From NCBI GenBank assembly GCA_019636835.1, contig JAHBWU010000045.1, forward strand, positions 1-33,443: a DNA stretch of 33,443 bases, in the 5' to 3' direction. Positions 24,348 through 32,725 of the stretch are shown here, in pieces. The number at the start of each line of letters is the position of its first letter. The first letter of the stretch is position 1. Source of the DNA: Nitrospira sp. GTDB taxonomy: Bacteria; Nitrospirota; Nitrospiria; Nitrospirales; Nitrospiraceae. Made by a program: the position numbers and the translations under genes. The notes beneath the pieces are model-generated. The model was not told where the DNA came from. It ran no database searches and saw only the letters and a program-made list of their open reading frames with translations.

Positions 24348-26132
24348 ATGTACCCATACGGACTCATCGGCAATTGTCAAATTTCCGCGCTGATCAGCGA
24401 GCAAGGGTCTCTCGATTGGTTATGTCTTCCGAGACCGGATAGCCCTCCGATTTTTGGGAAAATACTCGATCCGGAGGGAGGTCATTTTTCTATCTCCGCC
24501 TCAGTCCCGCCCTCGGAAACGACCACGACGCAACGCTATCTTCCGAACACCAATATCCTGGTCACGACCGTCTCACTTCCCAACGGCGATGCATTCCAGA
24601 TCACCGATTTCTGCCCTCGCTTTTTACAATATGGTCGCGTCTATCGTCCCACGGCCTTGTTTCGAATCGTCGAGCCGCTGAGTGGATCACCCTCCATTCG
24701 CGTCAGCTGTAAGCCGGTTTCCGGCTGGGACAAAACACCGGTCCGATTTGTCCGCGGCAGCAGCCATCTCCGATACGAGATGCGAGGAGAGTATCTGCGG
24801 CTGCTCACCAATATGCCGCTGACCTACCTCTGCGAAGAAACACCGGTCGTGTTGACCTCGAAGATGTACTTCGCATTGACGTGGGGAATCGGGATTGAAG
24901 ATGACCTCGTCAAAGTCAGCCACGAATTTCTGGACCAGACGACTAAGCACTGGCGAACCTGGGTGAAACATTGTTCGATTCCCGTCGTCTATCAGGAAGA
25001 GGTCATCCGCTCGGCCCTTGCACTCAAACTCCACTGTTATGAAGACACTGGGGCGATCCTTGCCGCACTGACTACCAGCCTGCCCGAAGAACCAGGGGCC
25101 CCTCGCAATTGGGACTATCGCTATTGCTGGTTGCGCGATGCCCACTTTTCGCTCTCCGCGTTCTACAATCTCGGTCACTTTGAGGAAATGGAAGGCTTCC
25201 TGAAGTTTCTCCTTAATGTAGGCTATGCCTGTGAGCAATCTCACGATCGCTTGGCGCCTGTTTACACACTCAGCCAAGATCTGCCCCTCCCGGAAACCGA
25301 ACATTCCAACTGGAAGGGCTTCCTTGGCAGCCGACCAGTGCGGAGCCACAATCAGGCCGCCGAACATGTACAGAGCGACGTTTACGGCGAGATGATTCTC
25401 ACTCTGGCTCCGATCTTCTTCGATAACCGGTTCATTGACCTGCGGACTAAAGATCATGAAGCGCTGGTCGCGAATCTGGTTCGCCTCTGCGAACGCAGTA
25501 TCTCTCAGCCGGACGCCGGACCATGGGAGATTCGCCACGGTTGGAAAGAGCACTCCTTCACGAATCTCATGTGCTGGGCCGGCCTTGATCGCGCCTATCG
25601 CATGCAGCGTGCGGGGTTTCTCCGCGACTTGACAACGGACCTTGACACAGCACGAGCCAAGGCGGCAAACGCATTGCTTCACGCGACGAAAGATAAAGCA
25701 TTGCGGAATGGGCCGACCGATGAGAGTTACGATGCGTCCTTGGCGCAATTGGCCATTCTCGGATTTCCAGATCGAGAAGTGTGCGATATGACGATCACGC
25801 AAATCAAACAGGCGTTGGCCCTACGCCGCGATGGAAAAGAGACCGGCTTCTTCTTCCGTTACCTGCGACCGGATGATTTCGGCAAACCACAATCGAGCTT
25901 TGTCATTTGCTCATTCTGGGTCGTTCAAGCGTTGGCCAAACTTGGCCGCCTGACCGAGGCGAAACAAATCATGAACCAGATTCTCAGCGGCGCCAACGGG
26001 ATCGGACTCTTCGCCGAACATTTCGTCCCGGAAACCCGTGTCCAGCTTGGTAATTTCCCGCAGGCCTACTCACATGTCGGCTTGATCAACGCCGCGTTCG
26101 CCGTCAGTCCTCCGTGGAGCGACGTGCTGTAA
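24348..26132 (+). CDS. Glycoside hydrolase family 15 enzyme (glucoamylase/trehalase-like)
   Basis: This 594-residue cytoplasmic protein belongs to GH15. The N-terminal beta-sandwich (1-200) starts with the family's GLIGNCQISALISEQGSLDW, where the enzyme closes its pocket. The alpha-barrel contains NWDYRYCWLRDA (254-265) and GPWEIR (391-396), whose E394 is the expected catalytic acid. GH15 members cut alpha-1,4-glucans or trehalose to glucose, and sequence inspection cannot separate these. Its position 48 bases from the divergent otsA makes trehalose or trehalose-linked glucan a likely substrate. ATG 24348 is preferred because the conserved sandwich begins directly after it. Confidence 0.92.
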   Translation: MYPYGLIGNCQISALISEQGSLDWLCLPRPDSPPIFGKILDPEGGHFSISASVPPSETTTTQRYLPNTNILVTTVSLPNGDAFQITDFCPRFLQYGRVYRPTALFRIVEPLSGSPSIRVSCKPVSGWDKTPVRFVRGSSHLRYEMRGEYLRLLTNMPLTYLCEETPVVLTSKMYFALTWGIGIEDDLVKVSHEFLDQTTKHWRTWVKHCSIPVVYQEEVIRSALALKLHCYEDTGAILAALTTSLPEEPGAPRNWDYRYCWLRDAHFSLSAFYNLGHFEEMEGFLKFLLNVGYACEQSHDRLAPVYTLSQDLPLPETEHSNWKGFLGSRPVRSHNQAAEHVQSDVYGEMILTLAPIFFDNRFIDLRTKDHEALVANLVRLCERSISQPDAGPWEIRHGWKEHSFTNLMCWAGLDRAYRMQRAGFLRDLTTDLDTARAKAANALLHATKDKALRNGPTDESYDASLAQLAILGFPDREVCDMTITQIKQALALRRDGKETGFFFRYLRPDDFGKPQSSFVICSFWVVQALAKLGRLTEAKQIMNQILSGANGIGLFAEHFVPETRVQLGNFPQAYSHVGLINAAFAVSPPWSDVL

Positions 26133-26377
26133 CGGCAAATATGACGGTTTAAACCTCCTTCCTCCATTCCTGCCTATATCGAAAACGAAGGCATTCGGTC
26201 TAAGATGGCCTACAACTTGGTGATCGATCATCTTTGAAGCAACACTACGTCGGCATCCCGTCCGGGGAACCGATGGTAACCTCATCCTTGAGGCCCCCTT
26301 GCGTTTTGTAACGAAGAGCAGTATTTCAGGAAACGCGCAACGATGGCCCGGCTGGTGAACCTACCTCCTTCCCCTCA

Positions 26378-27397
26378 ATGAATACCTCGCACTACCATGG
26401 CGTGGACCACCACGTCGGCAATACCCCTCTGATCCGCCTACGCCGCCTTTCGGAGCTGACTGGCTGTGAAATCCTCGGCAAGGCCGAATTCATGAACCCC
26501 GGGGGCTCGGTAAAAGACCGCGCCGCGCTTGGCATCATCCTGGACGCCGAAGCCAGAGGGTTTCTGAAATCCGGCGACACCATTGTCGAAGGTACAGCCG
26601 GGAATACCGGCATCGGGCTCACGGTCATCGGCCATGCGAGGGGTTACCATTCCGTCATCATCATTCCTGAAACTCAATCACGGGAAAAACACGATCTCCT
26701 GCGTATCCTTGGCGCTGAGGTGCTCATCGTGCCGGAGCAGCCCTATTCCAATCCTCACAACTACAATCATGTCGCCAGGCGGATGGCAGAGGAAAAGGGG
26801 TGGTTCTGGGCCAACCAATTCGACAACACCGCCAATCGTCTCGCGCACTACCGCACCACCGGTCCGGAAATTTGGGAACAAACCAATGGTGAGGTGAGCG
26901 CCTTCGTGTCCGCTGTGGGTACCGGGGGCACGCTAGCCGGCACCGCCTTGTATCTCAAGGAAAGAAATCCGCACATCGTTGTCGGTTGCCCCGATCCCTA
27001 TGGCGCGGCCATGTGGTCATGGTTTACCAAGGGCAATACAGACACAAATGACGGCGATTCGTTTGCCGAAGGCATCGGCCAAGGCCGCGTGACCAAGAAC
27101 CTCGAGGGTATTGCGGTCGATGTCGCGTGGCGCATTCCCGACCAGGACGCGCTCATCATTCTGTACCAGCTCCTGCGCGAAGAGGGGTTATTTCTTGGCC
27201 TCTCCTCCGGCATCAACGTCGCAGGGGCGGTGCGGATGGCGCTTGAGCATGGACCAGGTCACACCATCACGACGATCCTCTGTGACTCGGGTGCTAACTA
27301 TAAGTCGAAACTCTTTAATTCAGAATGGCTTGAAGCTCACGGACTGAGGGCGGATGTGCCTGTCGAGACCCTCCTTGAGTCGTACAGGAAGAGATAG
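26378..27397 (+). CDS. cysK: Cysteine synthase (O-acetylserine sulfhydrylase)
   Basis: This 339-residue PLP enzyme makes cysteine from O-acetylserine and sulfide. The PLP lysine is K46 in NPGGSVKDR. The phosphate- and substrate-binding loops are EGTAGNTGIGL (71-81) and VGTGGT, and LCDSGANYKSK near 306 holds the pyridine contact. It belongs to the slightly longer subgroup with the insertion DSFAEGIGQGRVTKNLEG. Translation begins at ATG 26378, with the first strand soon after. The upstream sequence reads CCTCCTTCCCCTC, so no Shine-Dalgarno is visible. The serine acetyltransferase that supplies its substrate is convergent, 93 bases away. Confidence 0.93.
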   Translation: MNTSHYHGVDHHVGNTPLIRLRRLSELTGCEILGKAEFMNPGGSVKDRAALGIILDAEARGFLKSGDTIVEGTAGNTGIGLTVIGHARGYHSVIIIPETQSREKHDLLRILGAEVLIVPEQPYSNPHNYNHVARRMAEEKGWFWANQFDNTANRLAHYRTTGPEIWEQTNGEVSAFVSAVGTGGTLAGTALYLKERNPHIVVGCPDPYGAAMWSWFTKGNTDTNDGDSFAEGIGQGRVTKNLEGIAVDVAWRIPDQDALIILYQLLREEGLFLGLSSGINVAGAVRMALEHGPGHTITTILCDSGANYKSKLFNSEWLEAHGLRADVPVETLLESYRKR

Positions 27398-27490
27398 CCT
27401 TCTCACAATCTTGTCTGGATTCTTAGCCGGAAGGTAAGAGACGAAGAAAGAATTCAGCTCATCTCCAAAAGAACACAAACCAAGACTACG

Positions 27491-28462
27491 CTACGCCTCC
27501 CAGTCGGTAGGCTGGGCCTTGATCGAGTTCGGTTGAATGGTCGCGGAGGTCCGCATTTGCGCTTGAACGACATGACTTCGTGGCGGCACACTTTGCGTCA
27601 GCCACACATTTCCGCCAATGATGGAGCCCTGCCCGATGGTGACACGCCCTAAGATCGTGGCACCCGCATAAATCACCACGTCGTCTTCTACGATCGGATG
27701 GCGAGGCTCCCCCTTGATCAGGACGCCCTGCTCCCCTTCGGTGAACCGTTTGGCGCCAAGCGTCACGGCTTGGTAGAGGCGGACACGCTTGCCGATGACC
27801 GTGGTTTCACCGATGACGACACCGGTTCCGTGATCGATAAAGAAGTGACTGCCGATCTCGGCAGCCGGATGAATATCGATCCCAGTAGATGCATGCGCGA
27901 TGTCCGAGATCAATCGCGGGATCAACGGCGCCTCCAAGCGTTGCAAGACATGGGCGAGACGATAGTAGATGATGGCCGTCATGCCAGGATAGCAGAGTAG
28001 AATTTCTGAATGGCTGGTGGCTGCTGGATCTCCTCGGTAAGCGGCTTGCAAATCAGTGACGAGCACCGCCCGGATGGTGGGAAGCCGACTTGCAAATGCG
28101 CTCGTAATTCGGCCTGCTCGGTCAGTCAGTGAACGATCGTCTTGTGTGTCGGTGTTGGACGTAAAGACCAATCCTCTCCGAACTTGATCCTGCAAGAGTG
28201 GCAAGGTTTGATCCAAGGTGTGCCCGACAAAATAATCGATGTTCGTTTCGTTCAAATCCGTTCGGCCATAGTGCGTTGGAAACAGCACGGCACACAGGCC
28301 TTCCACGATGCCGAGGAGGGCTTTCCTTGATGGTAATTTGTGAATCCGTCCTTGATGCCGGATGTTGCGGGTCAGCTCGCGCGAGGCGCGCAGCTCCGTG
28401 ACAATCTGATCAAGGTTCCAGGCCATTCCCGATGCGTCTTGCTGTTGCAGCGTCTCGTCCAT
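27491..28462 (-). CDS. cysE: Serine O-acetyltransferase
   Basis: This protein of about 323 residues makes O-acetylserine from serine and acetyl-CoA for cysteine synthesis. The C-terminal half has the left-handed beta-helix hexapeptide repeats and the active-site stretch IDHGTGVVIGETTVIG. DIHPAAEIG, GEPRHPIVEDDVVIYAGATILG and SIIGGNVWLTQSVPP follow the family order. The helical N-terminal half is long (about 190 residues), as in plant- and cyanobacteria-like or EpsC-type forms. The start is uncertain: ATG 28462 begins MDETLQQQ, an in-frame ATG lies 12 codons upstream, and the frame remains open to 28570. None has a good ribosome site. Confidence 0.9.
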   Translation of the reverse strand: MDETLQQQDASGMAWNLDQIVTELRASRELTRNIRHQGRIHKLPSRKALLGIVEGLCAVLFPTHYGRTDLNETNIDYFVGHTLDQTLPLLQDQVRRGLVFTSNTDTQDDRSLTDRAGRITSAFASRLPTIRAVLVTDLQAAYRGDPAATSHSEILLCYPGMTAIIYYRLAHVLQRLEAPLIPRLISDIAHASTGIDIHPAAEIGSHFFIDHGTGVVIGETTVIGKRVRLYQAVTLGAKRFTEGEQGVLIKGEPRHPIVEDDVVIYAGATILGRVTIGQGSIIGGNVWLTQSVPPRSHVVQAQMRTSATIQPNSIKAQPTDWEA

Positions 28463-28755
28463 GATGTTCAGTCTTGTATACCGTCGAAGGCGAACCATAT
28501 CATGCTGGTCTTGGTAGACGCCATTCCGATGCTGGTGAATTCCCTGAGCTCGTCCAGGGCTGCATTGCATAGCTTAAGCTTAAGATATGGCATGCTGAGC
28601 ACTGATCCCATTGAGTTTCAAAGAGAGGTGCGGGCAGAATCTACCATGCTCCGGTTTGGATACAGAGGTGCTTCACGGACCGTTCATATACATGTGCGTG
28701 TGATGAAATGAAGAATCCAGAGTACTTCCATCGTTGTAGGCCGTTCTAACCAATC

Positions 28756-29964
28756 ATGAACCGCCTCACCCAATGGATGAATTGGCTGCATTCCTGGTTT
28801 GGGCTGCTCTTTGGATGGCTTCTGTTTGCGGTATTTCTGACAGGGACGCTGACGGTGTTCGACACCGAAATCACGGCATGGATGCAGCCGGATCTCCACG
28901 AGATCACATGGGATACGGGGCAGATGGGTGGATCCATCCATGAGGAAGGACTGCTGAGTGCACAGCCTGTAAGCAATGGTGGAGACACGTCCATCGATGG
29001 CTTTCCTCTACTGGTCAAATTACAAGAGAAGCGGACCTTCTCCGGACAAACGATTGATCCGGCAACCGGTCAGTTGGTGATCTTTCGCGACACGCAGGGT
29101 GGTGATTTCTTCTACCACTTTCACTATGGACTACTGGCCGGGTGGCCCGGTGCCTGGCTGATTGGTAGCGCTGCGATTGTGATGCTCATTGCCCTTGCCA
29201 CCGGCATGTGTGGTCATCGATGGACATTCAAGGACGTCGTAATGATTCGCCTCCGGCCTTTTCCACGCGCCTGGTTGGATGCTCACAACCTGACCGGCAT
29301 TCTCATCATCCCGTTTCATCTGATGATAGTCGTCACCGGCCTCACGCTGTTTTGGTCAATTTATATGCCGGTGGATGTCCCGCTTCTCCGCGACAGCGCA
29401 GGCATCCTGCCGCTCCTCTCAGATCTGCACTTCGCACAATTTGGAGGCAATACGATGCGGTGGCTCTATTTCATCATGGGATTGGCAGCCACCGTGATGA
29501 TCGCAACAGGACTTATCCTCTGGACCATCAAGCGGCAGAGAACCCAGTCGAGCTATTCAAGCCAGAGTGGGTATCGCATCGTGGAAGTCCTCAATGTCGC
29601 CACAGTGGCTGGAGCACTGGTGGCTGTGGCCGCATTCTTCTGGGCCAATCGACTCTTGCCCTTGGCGTTACCGGAGCGATCGCTCTGGGAGATCCGCTGT
29701 TTTTTTATCGTCTGGAGTCTGTGTCTTCTCCATAGTCTTCTCCGTCGAGGTTCCATCAAGGCGTGGAGAGAACAACTGTACGGATCGGCGTGCCTGTTGG
29801 GATTCTTGCCCCTGCTCAATGGATTGACGACGAACAGTCATCTGTTGGCGACGGTACCTAAGGCGCAATGGGCGATCGCGGGTGTAGACCTGACGGGGCT
29901 CACGGTGGGGGCATTACTCGGCTGGACTGTCCGACGCGTGGGGCGTTCAACCAGAGCAGGCTAA
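28756..29964 (+). CDS. PepSY-associated membrane protein
   Basis: This 402-residue inner-membrane protein has about eight hydrophobic helices. The first carries the family's NWLHSWFGLLFGW and is followed by the TGTLTVFDTEI turn. A periplasmic PepSY-like segment (about 45-125) and the conserved FHYGLLAGWPG follow, then AHNLTGILIIPFHLMIVVTGL. Proteins of this family (COG3182, PiuB-like) are often induced by iron limitation and have been linked to siderophore handling or ferric reduction; the reaction here is not known. Several His residues inside helices could bind haem. No TonB receptor or iron regulator is adjacent in the window. Confidence 0.85.
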   Translation: MNRLTQWMNWLHSWFGLLFGWLLFAVFLTGTLTVFDTEITAWMQPDLHEITWDTGQMGGSIHEEGLLSAQPVSNGGDTSIDGFPLLVKLQEKRTFSGQTIDPATGQLVIFRDTQGGDFFYHFHYGLLAGWPGAWLIGSAAIVMLIALATGMCGHRWTFKDVVMIRLRPFPRAWLDAHNLTGILIIPFHLMIVVTGLTLFWSIYMPVDVPLLRDSAGILPLLSDLHFAQFGGNTMRWLYFIMGLAATVMIATGLILWTIKRQRTQSSYSSQSGYRIVEVLNVATVAGALVAVAAFFWANRLLPLALPERSLWEIRCFFIVWSLCLLHSLLRRGSIKAWREQLYGSACLLGFLPLLNGLTTNSHLLATVPKAQWAIAGVDLTGLTVGALLGWTVRRVGRSTRAG

Positions 29965-30042
29965 AGACTCTTTCCGGTGGTATTCCATGCAGAAGTAAGT
30001 GGGGCCGTACAGTTCGCCATGTCTTTTGGGTGGGTCGGGCGC

Positions 30043-30222
30043 CTACAGATCGCCACGGCGTTGCATGAATGCGTCTCGTTCACAAGGAGAATAAACCCAG
30101 ACGCCGTAGCGCCACATCAATTCTCGTTGAGCCTCCATATCACCGTCGGCGGCCGCCTTCATCAATAAGCCGCGATAGGTACAGTCCTCATCTTCGGCCC
30201 CAACCATTTCCGCGAGTTCCAT
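30043..30222 (-). CDS. Small 59-residue protein with one Sel1-like segment
   Basis: ATG 30222 has GGAGGT about six bases upstream, a strong ribosome site that supports a real gene. The product has an acidic N-terminus, then KAAADGDMEAQRELMWRYGV, which resembles a single Sel1-like helix pair, and a C-terminus with one Cys (SPCERDAF). It is too short for a full solenoid. I cannot assign a function, and its neighbours give no context. Confidence 0.65.
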   Translation of the reverse strand: MELAEMVGAEDEDCTYRGLLMKAAADGDMEAQRELMWRYGVWVYSPCERDAFMQRRGDL

Positions 30223-30261
30223 AGAAGCACCTCCGTTTGGAAGTTGCGCACGACTGTGCAC

Positions 30262-30597
30262 GCATCTTAGTTATCCTCAATTTCTAGCGGTTGGTAGGCA
30301 GTTCAATTTGTTGTAAATTCTTTGAGGGATGATATCCGCCTTACGCTATCTGGCGTGCAGTGAAGACGAGGGCCATGGCGCATGGCCATCCGGAAGCAAC
30401 TGCCGTTAACGAAACTTTACCGTGCGGTTGCGGTTCCGTAACTTCTGTGTAACCAAGTTTCCGTATAAGGATTTGCAGAAGCCCGATTCATAAGGGGCTG
30501 CGATGCAGATGAGGGCGTTCCAGTCGAGACAACGTCACTGACAAACTGATCTGCCGCACATTGTTCAGGTCGAAACGTGTCACATCGGAGGTAACAC
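30262..30597. other. Intergenic stretch between two small genes
   Basis: No gene was found in either direction. The stretch contains an imperfect palindromic segment, GGCCATG-GCG-CATGGCC (30371-30387), and should hold promoters for the two divergent small genes that flank it. None stands out by sequence. Confidence 0.35.
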
Positions 30598-30864
30598 ATG
30601 AGTACAGCATGGTGGATCAAGGCCTCGCCCAGACGAAAAGGGTCTATTGGTAAAAGGAAATTCCGCTGGGATCTGCTGGGACTACAAGATCCAGCGGTGA
30701 CCGCGTCCACACCGTCGATCGAAGATGTTCGCCGCCAAATCAAATCAGCCGCAAGCTATGGCCTGAGCGCTGAGACACTACTGCGCTCTCGTGAGAAGGA
30801 TGGACAGCCTAAACCGAGATCCAAGGTGTCGGAGACTTCCCGCAAGCGTGGGACTGCGCAGTAG
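30598..30864 (+). CDS. Small basic protein of unknown function
   Basis: This 88-residue frame is preceded by GGAGGT six bases from ATG 30598, a strong ribosome site. The product is basic, with a Trp-rich start (MSTAWWIKASPRRKG), a short predicted helix around SIEDVRRQIKSAASYGLSAE, and a Lys/Arg-rich tail. It could bind nucleic acid, but no named family is recognised. Its stop lies three bases from the end of the convergent DUF3562 gene, so the transcripts may overlap. Confidence 0.6.
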   Translation: MSTAWWIKASPRRKGSIGKRKFRWDLLGLQDPAVTASTPSIEDVRRQIKSAASYGLSAETLLRSREKDGQPKPRSKVSETSRKRGTAQ

Positions 30865-30867
30865 GCG

Positions 30868-31134
30868 TTATGCAAAGCCGTAGGTCAAGTCGTTGGGAGG
30901 TCTATCTCGGAGATGGTTCTTGACGTGCTTCAGCGCGAGAAGGGAAATAAAATCATGAATGCGGGCCATCTGTTCAAGATGATGGATTTCATTCAATAGA
31001 AAGTCGTGCGCTTCGGAGGGAAGTAGGCCAAACTGTTTTGCCAGGGCTCTGGCATCGTCTTCGATGGTCTTGATCGCTATGCCATCTACCATTCGACCAC
31101 TCGATCTGATGGCCATGGTAAGAGTATCGGCCAT
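30868..31134 (-). CDS. DUF3562 protein
   Basis: This 88-residue protein is all helical in outline. The stretch ARALAKQFGLLPSEAHDFL, followed by LEQMARIHDFISLLALKHV, matches the pattern of DUF3562, a family of small bacterial proteins with no known activity. The start at ATG 31134 has no visible ribosome site. Alternative downstream ATGs at residues 7 and 15 would still keep the domain. It is convergent with the small basic protein gene. Confidence 0.7.
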   Translation of the reverse strand: MADTLTMAIRSSGRMVDGIAIKTIEDDARALAKQFGLLPSEAHDFLLNEIHHLEQMARIHDFISLLALKHVKNHLRDRPPNDLTYGFA

Positions 31135-31421
31135 TCAATGGCTATAGTAATATTCTGGATCTGTCCACTGACCTAGGGCTTCCCCTAATCTGCAACGAGA
31201 TCTCGCTTCCCTGCATTGATTATGAGCGTAAGGTTGTGTGGCTGGTTTCTGATCGCTCCTTAAAATGGTGGAGGCGATGGAACCCCACCATGGTTGCCGT
31301 CGATGCTCCCCTTTCAATTCCAAGAAGTTGCATGGGCAGCGTAACGAGGACATAGGTACGCTCTCATAGCCTCTCGGCAAGTGCCTGAACGTCGTTGGAG
31401 CGTTCCTGATAAAATGAAGGT

Positions 31422-31592
31422 ATGCCTTCAAGGAAGCATTCCAAGTCCCGTCTCGTTGCCAGACGCAAAAGTAAGGGATTCACGAAGCTGGTTGGCGTGA
31501 AGCGGTTTGACAAAAGTCCCGCTAAGCAACTTCCCGATACCAGCCGTATCCCGTGGTTTCCGATCATTCCCAAGACCGGAACGGACGCTTAG
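31422..31592 (+). CDS. Possible 56-residue basic protein
   Basis: The frame from ATG 31422 to TAG 31590-31592 encodes a Lys/Arg-rich start (MPSRKHSKSRLVARRKSK) followed by KLVGVKRFDKSPAK and a hydrophobic WFPIIPK. The composition looks like a real small protein, but the purine-rich AAGG lies only one base before the ATG, too close for a usual ribosome site. An overlapping 28-codon frame from ATG 31414 competes. I do not recognise a family. Confidence 0.35.
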   Translation: MPSRKHSKSRLVARRKSKGFTKLVGVKRFDKSPAKQLPDTSRIPWFPIIPKTGTDA

Positions 31593-32404
31593 TCGCATCA
31601 CGTCGCCAACATTGGCCCTCCTACAATTCCATCCCGATCTGATTGTTGGGAGCCGTCCGAGGCGACGGCGGGAGTCTTTACCGATGCCCTTCGCTCTCCG
31701 TCATCACTACCGTTCCGGTCTTCAGTCCTGTTCGATAAGAAGTCGAGCTTTGCGATAGGTATGGAACTGTCACCAATCTTTCTCACGCCGGCTGGCGCAT
31801 ACATGGCAATTTTCCGGTGAACATCGGTGATGTATGTTCACTGAAAGTTAGACTGGCAGCAAGGAAATGGGTGTCGATCTCTGCCAGTATTGTGCGATGG
31901 GTACTGGAGAAGAGTGCGGGATAGAAACGGCAGTGATGAATGAGAAAGCACAGGCGCAGATACATCCGACAACGGATGAAAGTCTTATGAGCAGTGACCG
32001 ACCCAAACAGGAATCGAGGTCCCTCAAGGCAATCATCGCCAATAGGTGAGACGGAGAAGGTTCTTGTGTCAGGTCAAAGAGGAAGGATGACAGAAAACTT
32101 CTGGGCAGCCTTATACGGGTAGCACTGAATCACTTCTAGTTCAAGGTTGCTTAGATTCTCTACTTCCACAGTGCTGTCGAGTATGCTTTCTGAGGCGTTT
32201 AGAAATTGCGAATCTCTTCGCGTAGGATCATGAGAGTTGTTCTTTCTGCAACAGTAACGCCGGCACAACCGAAAGGCCGCAGGCAATGCAACGTTTCAGG
32301 TGAGATGTTTTTCGAAGCTAACCTTTTGTCCCGGAAGGATATTGTCTCAGGACGCACTTCTACGCTAGGAGTTTCCCTTGGTGACGCGGATGGATCTAAA
32401 ATAG
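31593..32404. other. Gene-poor stretch with no supported gene
   Basis: Only short open frames occur here, without ribosome sites, protein-like composition or domain motifs. Together with the nuclease fragment that follows and the insertion sequence beyond it, this looks like decayed accessory DNA. Confidence 0.4.
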
Positions 32405-32515
32405 GCACGTGAGGAGGCAGTGCTGGAACAGTTAGAAGCTGAAGCGCGGGAGGCAAAGAAGGGCCTGTGGGTTATGGCTGTCAGGGAATGGCGGAAGCGC
32501 GGAGCAAGTGAATAG
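32405..32515 (+). pseudogene. C-terminal fossil of a thermonuclease-like (SNase) gene
   Basis: Between a stop at 32402-32404 and TAG 32513-32515 the sequence reads AREEAVLEQLEAEAREAKK, then GLW and, ten residues on, EWRKRG. This is the familiar C-terminal helix of staphylococcal-nuclease-type proteins (xxEAEARxAKxGLW, then PPWEWRK) with the proline part mutated. The nuclease core with its catalytic Arg and Glu is not found upstream, so only the tail survives. Confidence 0.6.
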
Positions 32516-32725
32516 CAGGTACGACCACGACTCCTGGACATGGACTGATTCCTCCACCTGTGCAAAGACAGTCTAGAACCTATCTCAAAACCGATTTGCC
32601 AAAACCGAGTAGCTTCGCTTGATGGACTACGGTCATTAGGACACAGCAGAATCCTTGGAAATATTGAGAGCACGCCTCACGGACTTTCGTAACTGATATC
32701 CCCTTAAGTGGCACTTTTTAATTGT

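Noticed and set aside
24687..25802. Minus-strand open frame of 371 codons opposite the GH15 gene
   Set aside because: It is a mirror frame of a clear GH15 coding region; no family pattern or start signal is visible.
31135..31431. Minus-strand open frame of 98 codons
   Set aside because: There is no ribosome site, the composition is not protein-like, and there is no context. It is probably non-coding.
31867..32049. Plus-strand open frame of 60 codons
   Set aside because: A purine-rich AAGGA is too close to the ATG and the sequence shows no recognisable pattern; there is too little support to annotate it.
32707..32725. TGGCAC followed by TTTTTAATTG as a sigma-54 promoter
   Set aside because: The -12 element TTGC at the required spacing is absent.
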